NCBI GenBank assembly: GCA_903897855.1 | Contig: CAIUDH010000052.1 | Span: forward strand, 1-64,000 | Origin: an uncultured Bacteroidota bacterium | GTDB lineage: Bacteria; Bacteroidota; Bacteroidia; UKL13-3 | DNA length: 64,000 nt | Reading direction: 5' to 3' | Shown here: positions 1-7,735 of the stretch, piece by piece | Position numbering within the stretch: position 1 is the stretch's first letter | How the letters are laid out: every line of letters starts with the position of its first letter | The notes under the pieces: generated by a model | The model's input: only the letters and a program-made list of their open reading frames with translations | Told to the model about the DNA's origin: nothing | Databases searched by the model: none | Translations under genes and position numbers: made by a program

Positions 1-621
1 CATGGCTATTGGGTTCACCACCAAATTGGCGTCTCTCCTACCCAGGTCGCCCGTGAAACCGAAACGCGTTTCTTTCCCGTTTTCTACCACTTTAAACAAA
101 ACACTGGCGGCTCCTAATATATGTCCGGCAGGAATAAAAGTAAAATGAATATTCTCTGCCAGTTCCACCTCCTTCTCAAAATTAAAAGTAACCATTCTGC
201 GCAATGTTTCCATCACATCTTTTTGAGTATAGAGCAAATCGGAAGCATTGGTCGCTTTTGGTTTCCGTCGTTTTCCTTGACTGTTGTTTTTGTTGAGTTC
301 CGACATCTGAACATTCACACTGTCCATTAACAGATGGGTACAAAAGTCGTAGGTGGGTGTCGTACATAAAATTTGGCCCTCGTAGCCTTGTTTTATGAGG
401 TTGGGCAAATTGCCACTATGGTCGATATGGGCATGAGTAAGAATCACCACATCGATGCTTTTAATATCAAAATCAAAAAAGCGATTGCTATCCGTGAGCG
501 ATTTTTTCTTGGTTTCGTAATCCAAACCACAGTCAATCAAAACCTTGAAACCATTATCCAGCTCCAATAGATGCATGCTTCCAGTAACCTGCTGAGCAGC
601 ACCGTACGATATAAACTTCAT
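1..621 (-). CDS. MBL-fold / beta-CASP RNA-processing-type hydrolase (partial)
   Basis: The 3' part of this gene lies beyond base 1; 207 N-terminal residues are visible and no stop is reached. Translated from the ATG at 621 it begins MKFISYGAAQQVTGS and carries the metallo-beta-lactamase motif HAHIDHSG, then GHILGAAS and GFTGDLGR, all typical of the CPSF73/YSH1-like beta-CASP branch of MBL hydrolases. These use two zinc ions to cleave RNA as endo- or 5'-exonucleases. In Bacteroidota such proteins usually carry names like 'MBL fold RNA-metabolising hydrolase' and their true substrates are poorly known. An AAGGAG-like ribosome-binding site lies about 7 nt before the ATG, stronger than is usual in this window. 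The family is clear; the exact role is inferred. Confidence 0.88.
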   Translation of the reverse strand, partial: MKFISYGAAQQVTGSMHLLELDNGFKVLIDCGLDYETKKKSLTDSNRFFDFDIKSIDVVILTHAHIDHSGNLPNLIKQGYEGQILCTTPTYDFCTHLLMDSVNVQMSELNKNNSQGKRRKPKATNASDLLYTQKDVMETLRRMVTFNFEKEVELAENIHFTFIPAGHILGAASVLFKVVENGKETRFGFTGDLGRRDANLVVNPIAM

Positions 622-797
622 GAATTAGTTCTCCTTTTTTTTAGGTCGGCAAAAATGGCGAAAAATAATTAGATATGAGAGATTAAATTAGAAACCCATA
701 ATTGATGCTTTGAATCCGTATCAAAACGCAACCCTGCCTGCTCAATTTAATAAATCATATCTCGAATATTCCGAATCCGAGTGAAGCGAATGTTTCG

Positions 798-1931
798 TTA
801 TCCTGTGATTGAAACGCCGATTAATCTGCCTATAGCAAAGGTTACTGCGGCAGCGGCCAAACCAAATAACACCTGTCTGAAACCAGAGAATAAGACCCCT
901 TTGCCTGTAAATAAAGTGGTGGTGGCTCCTATTGCAAAAAGGCCTACAACACTGAATGAGAGACTTACCACGATCGCATTATTGCCCGATAAAAACATAA
1001 AAGCGATCACCGGCAAAATAGCACCGAAGGCAAACAAGATAAAGGATGCAATCGCTGCTTCCCAAGCCGAGCCTCCCAGCTCATCGGGGTCGATGTTTAA
1101 TTCTTCTTTAATGATAGCTTCTAAGGCCGTGTCTTTGTTTTCAAAAACCTTATGCGAGAGGGCCTCTGCTGCTTGTAAATCCATTCCTTTGGCTTGATAC
1201 AAGAGTACCAGTTCTTCACGCTCTTGTTCCGGTGAACTTTCTATTTCTTCCGCTTCTAGGGCAATTTGTTTCAGATGTAACTCCCTTGAGCTTTGCACAG
1301 AGAGCCATTCGCCTAAGGCCATGGAGATGGCTCCTGCAAGCAAGCCAGCGATACCTGTGAGTAAGATGGTGCTGTTAGGCACGGCTGCACCTGCAACACC
1401 AGCGGCACCCGCCACGCCCATCACCAAACTCATATTCGACACCAATCCATCATTAGCCCCTAAAACCGCTGCACGTAAGGCGTTACCGCCAATCGATTTA
1501 TGCCGTCCTTCAAATTTTGAAATAATACTCCCGGTGATCGGTAAAGAATGATTTTTAGACACCTCCTGCATAATCTGAAAATGATTCGTTTCAAAACCAC
1601 TGGGTGTTTCACCTAGGTTCATCTTGCTTCTCACGGCCGCTTTAGCGATCTGCTTCTCGGTATTGGTGAGGTCGTTGAGAATGAAATCATAACCAAAAAC
1701 CTTTCCTAACTTAATTTGAATTTTTGCTTTCGTGCTCGGTGCGGGTAATACAAAATCAGGAGACTCTTTCCTTATTTTTTCGAGCATATGAGCAGCATGC
1801 GACTCTTCTATTTTTGATAGGTTCTCGAAAATCTTACCCATCGTCTCGTCTTTGGTAAGCTCCGATAATCTCTTATAAAAAAAGGCAGTATCAACTTCTG
1901 TTTGAACTTGCTCTAGTAATTGTGGGTTCAT
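798..1931 (-). CDS. Ferritin-like domain fused to VIT1/CCC1-family Fe/Mn transporter
   Basis: A 377-residue protein in two parts. Residues 1 to about 95 are helical and ferritin/rubrerythrin-like, with Glu12 and an E-x-x-H site at Glu42-His45. Residues 150-377 form a VIT1/CCC1 membrane domain: the conserved first helix begins AVLGANDGLVSNMS at about 156, a charged cytoplasmic segment follows at 215-285, and further hydrophobic helices lie near the C-terminus. VIT proteins move Fe(II) or Mn(II) out of the cytoplasm; a fused ferritin-like domain is known from membrane-bound ferritin (MbfA-type) exporters, where it binds iron. Iron detoxification or export is therefore the likely role. It is transcribed in the same direction as lon but is separated from it by about 90 bases. 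Confidence 0.87.
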   Translation of the reverse strand: MNPQLLEQVQTEVDTAFFYKRLSELTKDETMGKIFENLSKIEESHAAHMLEKIRKESPDFVLPAPSTKAKIQIKLGKVFGYDFILNDLTNTEKQIAKAAVRSKMNLGETPSGFETNHFQIMQEVSKNHSLPITGSIISKFEGRHKSIGGNALRAAVLGANDGLVSNMSLVMGVAGAAGVAGAAVPNSTILLTGIAGLLAGAISMALGEWLSVQSSRELHLKQIALEAEEIESSPEQEREELVLLYQAKGMDLQAAEALSHKVFENKDTALEAIIKEELNIDPDELGGSAWEAAIASFILFAFGAILPVIAFMFLSGNNAIVVSLSFSVVGLFAIGATTTLFTGKGVLFSGFRQVLFGLAAAAVTFAIGRLIGVSITG

Positions 1932-2019
1932 GGTAGGTTATATCTTACGTATTAATCTTTAAATCAGGAGTGAGTAAAAAATCTCAGTAAGATCTTTAGT
2001 TGCGACTCTAAACGCTCTT

Positions 2020-4491
2020 TTATTTCTTCACTTCGTCTAGTTTGAATACCATCGAATTCGACACTTTATCCTTTAGCAAGGCGACTTTCAGCACATCCAT
2101 CATCTTATCAACGAAATGAAAGTTTAAGCCTTTTAAATAGGTGGCATTTATTTCGTCGATGTCTTTTCTATTGGCTTCGCACAAGATGATATCGGTGATG
2201 CCTGCTCGTTTGGCAGCCAGTATTTTTTCTTTCACTCCTCCAATTGGAAGTACTTTCCCACGAAGGGTAATTTCGCCTGTCATGGCAAGCTTGGCTTTTA
2301 CTTTACGCTGGGTATAAACCGAAGCCAATGAAGTAAGCATGGTAATACCTGCGCTAGGCCCATCTTTGGGCACGGCACCAGCAGGAACATGAATATGAAT
2401 ATCATATTTGTCGAACAAGCGGTAATCAATATTAAGGTCGTCGGCTTTCGATTTGAGATAGGTCAATGCCGTGATGGCACTTTCCTTCATTACTTCACCA
2501 AGTTGTCCGGTGAGTGTTAATTTCCCTGACCCCTTCGTAAGTCGACTCTCAATGAAAAGGATCTCTCCACCTACCTGAGTCCAGGCCAAACCAGTAACCA
2601 CCCCCGCAATATCGTTATTCTGATATTCGTCGTGCTCGATTTTCTTAGCGCCCAATACTTTCACCACATCTTCTTCGGTTACACTTCTGTTGGCTTTCTT
2701 ATCCATCACAATGCGCATCGCAAATGCACGTGCCAATCCTGCTATACGCTTTTCTAAACCGCGTACTCCACTTTCGCGAGTATAATCATTGATGAGTAAT
2801 TCCAGCACTTTATCGCTGATTGCAAAATCTTTGATTTTTAATCCGTGGTCAATGCGCTGCTTTGGCAATAAATATTTTTTTGCGATTTGCACTTTCTCTT
2901 CTTGGGTATAGCCATTGATTTCGATGATCTCCAAACGATCGAGGAGTGCAGGTTGTATAGAGTCGAGGGAGTTTGCGGTAGCGATAAAAAGCACATTACT
3001 TAAATCGTAGTCGAGCTCTAAGTAATTGTCATAAAAGGTCGAATTTTGTTCTGGGTCGAGCACTTCTAACAGTGCAGAAGAGGGGTCGCCACGATGATCG
3101 CGTCCTACTTTATCAATTTCATCAAGCACCATCACCGGATTATTGGTACCTCCTTTTTTTATATTTTGAATAATTCGTCCGGGCATGGCACCGATATAGG
3201 TTTTGCGATGGCCACGAATTTCGGCTTCATCATGCAGGCCACCGATACTCATACGCACATATTTACGACCAATGGCTCTGGCGATCGATTTCCCAAGGGA
3301 AGTTTTCCCTACCCCGGGAGGGCCATAAAGGCAAAGAATAGGGCTCTTCATATTGCCTTTTAATTTTATAACAGCCAAATATTCTAGAATCCGGTCTTTT
3401 ATTTTATCGAGACCATAATGGTCTTCATCCAATACCTTCTTGGCATTTTTTAAATCAAAATTGTCTTTCGACTTTTCATTCCATGGTAAGTCGAGTAGGA
3501 GTTGCAGATAATTCATCTGTGTGCCAAACTCAGGACTCATGGGATTGATTCGCTGAATTTTCTCCAATTCTTTTTGGAAATGCTTGGCTACATATTCGGC
3601 CCATAACTTTTTAGCGGCTCGATCCTTCATGTTGGCAATCTCCTTGTCGGGGCTCTCATGTCCGAGCTCATCCTGAAATGCCTTGATTTGCTGTTGAATG
3701 AAGTACTCTCGTTGTTGCTTGTCCATTTCCTGACGCGCCTTATTCTGTATTTCAGTTTTCATTTCGAGCAACTGCAGGTCTTTGGTAACGAAACTCAAAA
3801 CCTTCTCCGCCCTCTCTTTGAAATCTGCAATTTCGAGGATACTCTGTTTTTCTAATAAACTGACCCCCAAGTTGGAAGAAATAAAATGAACCAAAAAAAT
3901 GGGATCGCTTATATTTCGAAGCGCTACCACCGCTTCCGAGGGGATATTGGGGGAAAGCTGGATAAATTTATTGGCTATTTCCTTAATGGAGTCGAGCAGT
4001 GCACTAAGTTCTCGGTCTTTTTTATCGATCTTATTCTCTTTCAATTCACTTACCCGTGCTGTGATGTATGGCTCGGTGGTGACCACCTCATTTATCTGAA
4101 ATCGTTTTTTACCTTGAATAATGACGGTGGTGTTTCCGTCGGGCAAACGAAACATTTTTAAAATGACGGCCACGGTTCCAATGGTGTTCAGGTCGTCGAC
4201 AGCAGGCTCTTCCACACTGGCATCTTTTTGCGACACGACTCCTACAATTTTGGTGGTTTTATGATGATCTTTAATCAGCTTAATTGATTTGTCTCTGCCC
4301 ACCGTAATCGGAATAATGACACCCGGAAATAAGACTGTGTTTTTTAGAGTCAGGATAGGTAAGATATCAGGGACTTTGACATCCTTATTATTCACATCGT
4401 CGCCCGATATCGGAATAAACTCGAAATTCTCATTCTCATCGTCGATGATATTTGATGAAATAATTACTGGGTCCTTATTAACTCCACTCAT
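2020..4491 (-). CDS. lon: ATP-dependent protease Lon (endopeptidase La)
   Basis: An 823-residue LonA protease, the full family length. The N-terminal substrate-binding domain (about 40-245) begins ILPILTLKNTVLFPGV; a coiled-coil stretch follows (about 245-345); the AAA+ module has Walker A GPPGVGKTS at 390-398 and a Walker B-type VMVLDEIDK segment; the C-terminal protease domain has KDGPSAG with the catalytic Ser713 and the paired Lys at about 756. Lon degrades damaged and short-lived regulatory cytosolic proteins using ATP. It has its own upstream region, with a sigma-54-type -24/-12 sequence and paired direct repeats (separate entries), so its control may differ from its neighbours. Identity is certain; the regulation is inference. 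Confidence 0.98.
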   Translation of the reverse strand: MSGVNKDPVIISSNIIDDENENFEFIPISGDDVNNKDVKVPDILPILTLKNTVLFPGVIIPITVGRDKSIKLIKDHHKTTKIVGVVSQKDASVEEPAVDDLNTIGTVAVILKMFRLPDGNTTVIIQGKKRFQINEVVTTEPYITARVSELKENKIDKKDRELSALLDSIKEIANKFIQLSPNIPSEAVVALRNISDPIFLVHFISSNLGVSLLEKQSILEIADFKERAEKVLSFVTKDLQLLEMKTEIQNKARQEMDKQQREYFIQQQIKAFQDELGHESPDKEIANMKDRAAKKLWAEYVAKHFQKELEKIQRINPMSPEFGTQMNYLQLLLDLPWNEKSKDNFDLKNAKKVLDEDHYGLDKIKDRILEYLAVIKLKGNMKSPILCLYGPPGVGKTSLGKSIARAIGRKYVRMSIGGLHDEAEIRGHRKTYIGAMPGRIIQNIKKGGTNNPVMVLDEIDKVGRDHRGDPSSALLEVLDPEQNSTFYDNYLELDYDLSNVLFIATANSLDSIQPALLDRLEIIEINGYTQEEKVQIAKKYLLPKQRIDHGLKIKDFAISDKVLELLINDYTRESGVRGLEKRIAGLARAFAMRIVMDKKANRSVTEEDVVKVLGAKKIEHDEYQNNDIAGVVTGLAWTQVGGEILFIESRLTKGSGKLTLTGQLGEVMKESAITALTYLKSKADDLNIDYRLFDKYDIHIHVPAGAVPKDGPSAGITMLTSLASVYTQRKVKAKLAMTGEITLRGKVLPIGGVKEKILAAKRAGITDIILCEANRKDIDEINATYLKGLNFHFVDKMMDVLKVALLKDKVSNSMVFKLDEVKK

Positions 4492-4524
4492 GAATTCTGA
4501 TTGATTATTAAACTAGTGAACAGG

Positions 4525-4539
4525 GCAAAACAATTGCCA
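4525..4539 (-). promoter_or_regulatory. Sigma-54-like -24/-12 element upstream of lon
   Basis: Read on the minus strand this is TGGCA-N6-TTGC, an exact match to the conserved core of sigma-54 promoters. The -12 C is 34 bases from the lon ATG, leaving a 5' leader of about 20-25 nt. No canonical TAnnTTTG element is seen between it and the start. A TATAATTG-like sequence slightly further upstream is an alternative promoter. This is a motif match only; no activator gene is present in the window. Confidence 0.35.
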
Positions 4540-4562
4540 TGCCATGCCAATTATATGCGTTT

Positions 4563-4594
4563 TTGGCAGAAATGCCTACTTGAATTGGCAGAAA
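4563..4594 (-). repeat. Two direct repeats upstream of lon
   Basis: The ten-base sequence TTTCTGCCAA (minus strand) occurs twice, at 4585-4594 and 4563-4572, with starts 22 bases apart, about two helical turns. Between these and the gene, GGCAT-type units recur in tandem. Paired sites on one face of the helix are a common arrangement for a regulator, but no regulator is identified. Confidence 0.4.
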
Positions 4595-4627
4595 CTATGG
4601 TGTGACAGACGGATCGTATAAATTAGC

Positions 4628-5176
4628 TTAGAGTTTAACGAACACCCAATGTTCAACATACGAATGTGCGCCATAAACATTAAGTGCATTTATATCTGTA
4701 ATTGTCAACTCTAATTTATCACTCCACAAGCCAAGTATATCAAACGTTTTGAAATCCTGTAACACCAATGCCGACTTCTTCGAGCCATCTTTCCACGACC
4801 AGGTTTTGTTATTTAATGAATTTGTATAATTTAGTCCGTTGGTAGCCACTTCCTCTTTAAAGCTATAGTTCGACGAGGAGGAGTCGGTAATGGTGAGGGT
4901 CGTATTTAAGGTGCCGACGTAAGTTTTCGATAAGGTATCGGTGCCACGGGTTTCTGTATACTTATCATTGGTAAGAGTACGAATCAAAATATTTATTTTC
5001 CCATTTTGGTCTACATCGTGGTCTTGAATCTGCAATTCTTTTAATTTCCAAACCCCCGCCAATCGCGTAGAGCGTTTGTAAATAGAAATGAGAGGATCAT
5101 TATCACCTTTTTTAATACATCCAACAAAAATTGTTGTGAAGAAAAATATAAGGGTTATTAGTTTAAGAAAACGCAT
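4628..5176 (-). CDS. Small lipoprotein, lipocalin-like, unknown function
   Basis: A protein of about 182 residues. I start it at the ATG at 5176 rather than one ten codons earlier, because MRFLKLITLIFFFTTIFVGC then forms a normal lipoprotein signal with the lipobox FVGC. The mature part begins IKKGDNDPLISIYKRS and includes LAGVWKLKEL, a pattern seen in lipocalin-like lipoproteins of Bacteroidota. The remainder alternates polar and hydrophobic residues with several Trp, consistent with a small beta-barrel. Membrane anchoring is supported by the signal; the ligand or role cannot be told. It lies alone between lon and engB. Confidence 0.7.
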   Translation of the reverse strand: MRFLKLITLIFFFTTIFVGCIKKGDNDPLISIYKRSTRLAGVWKLKELQIQDHDVDQNGKINILIRTLTNDKYTETRGTDTLSKTYVGTLNTTLTITDSSSSNYSFKEEVATNGLNYTNSLNNKTWSWKDGSKKSALVLQDFKTFDILGLWSDKLELTITDINALNVYGAHSYVEHWVFVKL

Positions 5177-5376
5177 GAAGTTGCTATTGTTTATTAATGC
5201 AAACATACAAGAATTTTCGGAATTGCTAAAACAACCTGTTGAAGTAGGGCCTACTGCTTTACTCTTCTGGATTTCAAAGTATAAGAATTTTTAAATTCGC
5301 CTTCTGAGCATACGCATTATTGCTGTTCCACCAAGGGTCTCCCCTTCCAGCACGAATCGGATTCTTATCGGCCTTT

Positions 5377-5964
5377 CTAAAATAAGCGATTCGTTTCCTC
5401 AATAAATTTTAAAATTTCAGCTTGTCCTATAGAAGTTTCAGCGGAGGTGATAAATTGCTGTGGCAACTCTTCCCACGACTCGAGCAACTCCTTGGTGATG
5501 ACTTTAATATTTTTTTGGAATGACACTTTCCCTACTTTGTCGGCTTTGGTATATACGATAACGAATGGGATTCCATTTTCGCCGAGGTTATTCATAAATT
5601 CTAAATCATTATTCTGTAGTGGCAAGCGCAGGTCGAGCAACACAAATACACACATCAAATTATCACGCAGCATGAGGTAGTCATTGATCATCACCTTCCA
5701 GCTGGCACGATCGGTTTTTGCTGTTTTCGCATACCCATATCCGGGCAAATCGACAAGATACCAGGTGCCATCTATTTCAAAATGATTGATTGTCTGTGTT
5801 TTCCCAGGAGAGGCCGAAACTTTTGCAAGCTTCTTATTGCCCATCAACATATTTATCAAACTCGATTTCCCTACATTACTTCTTCCAATGAAAGCATATT
5901 CTGGTTTATCGGGATCAGTTAATTTTTCTACCTGTGTCTGACTTGTTAAAAATTTTGCGTTCAT
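5377..5964 (-). CDS. engB: Ribosome biogenesis GTP-binding protein EngB/YsxC
   Basis: A 195-residue single-domain GTPase of normal family length. G1 is GRSNVGKS at residues 27-34, the G3 segment is DLPGYGYA at 72-79, and G4 is TKAD near 140. EngB/YihA/YsxC takes part in late assembly of the large ribosomal subunit. The start at 5964 gives the usual N-terminus before the first strand. The gene is followed in the opposite direction of reading by unrelated intergenic DNA; upstream, a YkgJ-family gene on the same strand lies 29 bases away, so the two may be co-transcribed. Confidence 0.96.
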   Translation of the reverse strand: MNAKFLTSQTQVEKLTDPDKPEYAFIGRSNVGKSSLINMLMGNKKLAKVSASPGKTQTINHFEIDGTWYLVDLPGYGYAKTAKTDRASWKVMINDYLMLRDNLMCVFVLLDLRLPLQNNDLEFMNNLGENGIPFVIVYTKADKVGKVSFQKNIKVITKELLESWEELPQQFITSAETSIGQAEILKFIEETNRLF

Positions 5965-5993
5965 GGGTCGGTTGTAATTAATAATTTTCTAAT

Positions 5994-6488
5994 TTACGAC
6001 ATTAAGCGTTCCTGTAATTTCTCTACAAAAACCAAGGTGGCCGGGCATCGTGGAATATTCTCTGCGATTACATAAGAAACATCGTTGAAGTCTTTACGCT
6101 GAAAATGAGGGAAAAGCCTACAGTCGGCAGGTCTCAATTCATACACATCGCATTTATGATCTTTCATATTCAGATGCTGACAAGGGGTACTCTTGTTTAC
6201 GATATCGCCATTGTCCTGATCTACCTCAAGATACTTGTCAAAATACTCTTTATAACTTAATCCAAGATGCGTTGCGATACGTTTTACCTCGGCCTTCTTA
6301 AAGGTAGGGGTCATCTTTTTACAGCAGTTCGCACATGCTAGACAATCCACTTCTGCCCATGTTTCGACAGCCACTTCGGCATTGGTTTTAAGTAATCCTT
6401 TAGGCGATTTTTTTTCAATCCGTTTTAAAAATTTCTTTAATTCTTTTTTCTTTTGTGCGCCACGGCGCTCTAATTTATTTACGTTCAT
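5994..6488 (-). CDS. YkgJ-family cysteine-cluster protein
   Basis: A 164-residue protein with a very basic N-terminus (residues 1-35) and the cysteine pattern of the YkgJ/UPF0153 family: Cys49, Cys52, Cys55 and Cys56, then Cys102, Cys112 and Cys122 (ELRPADCRLFPH). These cysteines are thought to bind a metal, zinc or an Fe-S cluster; the biochemical role of the family is unknown. It lies just upstream of engB and 21 bases downstream of the Ldh-family gene on the same strand, so a three-gene transcript is plausible. Confidence 0.85.
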   Translation of the reverse strand: MNVNKLERRGAQKKKELKKFLKRIEKKSPKGLLKTNAEVAVETWAEVDCLACANCCKKMTPTFKKAEVKRIATHLGLSYKEYFDKYLEVDQDNGDIVNKSTPCQHLNMKDHKCDVYELRPADCRLFPHFQRKDFNDVSYVIAENIPRCPATLVFVEKLQERLMS

Positions 6489-6509
6489 CTTAAAAATAGG
6501 AGTATTTGT

Positions 6510-7586
6510 TTATGCGTTAAAGTGAAGGCCAAATTTTTCGGCAACCTGCATTAAGTCGAGCACCACACTTTCGTGCAAAGGTATTCCTTCTTTCGATCTT
6601 ATTTGTTCTTCATTATATTCTGGCTCACCCGGAATAATTATTGGTTGTTCTGGATTTCCGCGTTCGGCATTTTTAAACGATTCAATCCATTGGTCCATAT
6701 TGGCTGTAAACTCATTGGCAGGCCTAAATGCATCGACCCGAATCGCACCAACAAAATGACCCAACCCTTGGCCTGGCAAATTCGTTAAAGGTTCTAAAAA
6801 GGCGACAAAAGGAGGCACCCAAATTCCATAATTAGCCCCTCCTAACACACCGCAAAAAATGTCGACAACACTACTTAAGGCATAGCCTTTATGCGAGCCA
6901 TTCGTCACAGAACTCCCTAAAGGAAGCAAAGATCCTCCATTTTTTAGTGCATTCGCATCCACTGTTTCGCCCCCTTCTTTCGTTTGCACCCAACCCTTAG
7001 GAATTGTTTTTCCCGAACGTTGTGCGATTTCAAGTTTGCCATTGGCGGCAGCACTCGTGGCCATATCAACCACCACAGGTTGAAACTTCTTAGCGGGAAA
7101 CACATAGCACATGGGGTTTGTACCCAGCATCCGTTGAGTACTATGGGTAGGGGCTACCAACGGGCTGGCATTGGTCATGGCTATTCCTATCATATCATGA
7201 GGCAATGCCTTCATGGCATGATAGGCTGCAATTCCAAAATGATTGCTGTTGATGATGGAGGTAAAACCACAACCATATATTTTAGCTTTTTCGATTGCTA
7301 ACTCCATGCCGTAAGGTGCTGAAACGAGGCCTAATGCACGGTCGGCATTAAGGGTCGTGGTGGTAAAAGTTTCGTGTTCTATTTTAAACTGAGGTATGGT
7401 ATTGATTCGTTTCTTCTCCCATAAACGAACATATCCGGAAAGCCGTGCGACACCGTGCGAATCAATCCCTCTTAAATCAGCTTTAAGCAATACACTCGCA
7501 GCCACAATGGCATGCTCGATGGAGCAGCCCATTTTTTCAAATACCTGCGTCGTGAAATGTTCAAGTGATTCTTTTGTGATAATCAT
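6510..7586 (-). CDS. Ldh-family (malate/L-lactate-type) NAD(P)-dependent dehydrogenase
   Basis: About 358 residues when started at the ATG at 7586 (MIITKESLEHFTTQVFEKMG); an upstream in-frame ATG at 7613 would add nine residues unlike the family. The sequence follows the Ldh_2 family throughout: DSHGVARL near residue 45, GHF/NHFG near 120, the GTNPMCYVFPAK segment and GHFVGAIRVDAF near the C-terminus. Members reduce 2-oxo acids (malate, sulfolactate, ureidoglycolate or 2,3-diketogulonate dehydrogenases), so the substrate cannot be read from sequence alone. A TATTTTTG element at 7598-7605 lies just upstream. Cytoplasmic. Confidence 0.88.
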   Translation of the reverse strand: MIITKESLEHFTTQVFEKMGCSIEHAIVAASVLLKADLRGIDSHGVARLSGYVRLWEKKRINTIPQFKIEHETFTTTTLNADRALGLVSAPYGMELAIEKAKIYGCGFTSIINSNHFGIAAYHAMKALPHDMIGIAMTNASPLVAPTHSTQRMLGTNPMCYVFPAKKFQPVVVDMATSAAANGKLEIAQRSGKTIPKGWVQTKEGGETVDANALKNGGSLLPLGSSVTNGSHKGYALSSVVDIFCGVLGGANYGIWVPPFVAFLEPLTNLPGQGLGHFVGAIRVDAFRPANEFTANMDQWIESFKNAERGNPEQPIIIPGEPEYNEEQIRSKEGIPLHESVVLDLMQVAEKFGLHFNA

Positions 7587-7686
7587 AATAGAGAAGGCAA
7601 AAATAGCACGCAAAAATTATAAACCTAATAGCTAAAAAATTATTAAACGAATAATTTGGTAATAAATTGATAACACAGTAATATAA

Positions 7687-7714
7687 TTGAGCTAACATAG
7701 CTGAAATATCTTCG
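7687..7714 (+). promoter_or_regulatory. Promoter of TonB-dependent receptor gene
   Basis: TTG at 7687-7689 and TATCTTCG at 7707-7714, spaced 17 bases, match the Bacteroidota -33/-7 pattern. The predicted start lies roughly 15-20 bases before the ATG at 7736. Confidence 0.5.
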
Positions 7715-7735
7715 TGGCGTTTAAATACATATTAC

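Noticed and set aside
781-1197. 138-codon plus-strand frame
   Set aside because: Antisense of the well-supported ferritin-VIT gene.
5290-5400. Open 33-codon minus-strand frame downstream of and overlapping the engB end (includes NPIRAGRGDPWW)
   Set aside because: No start codon; the weak resemblance to a transposase tail motif is too short to support a pseudogene.
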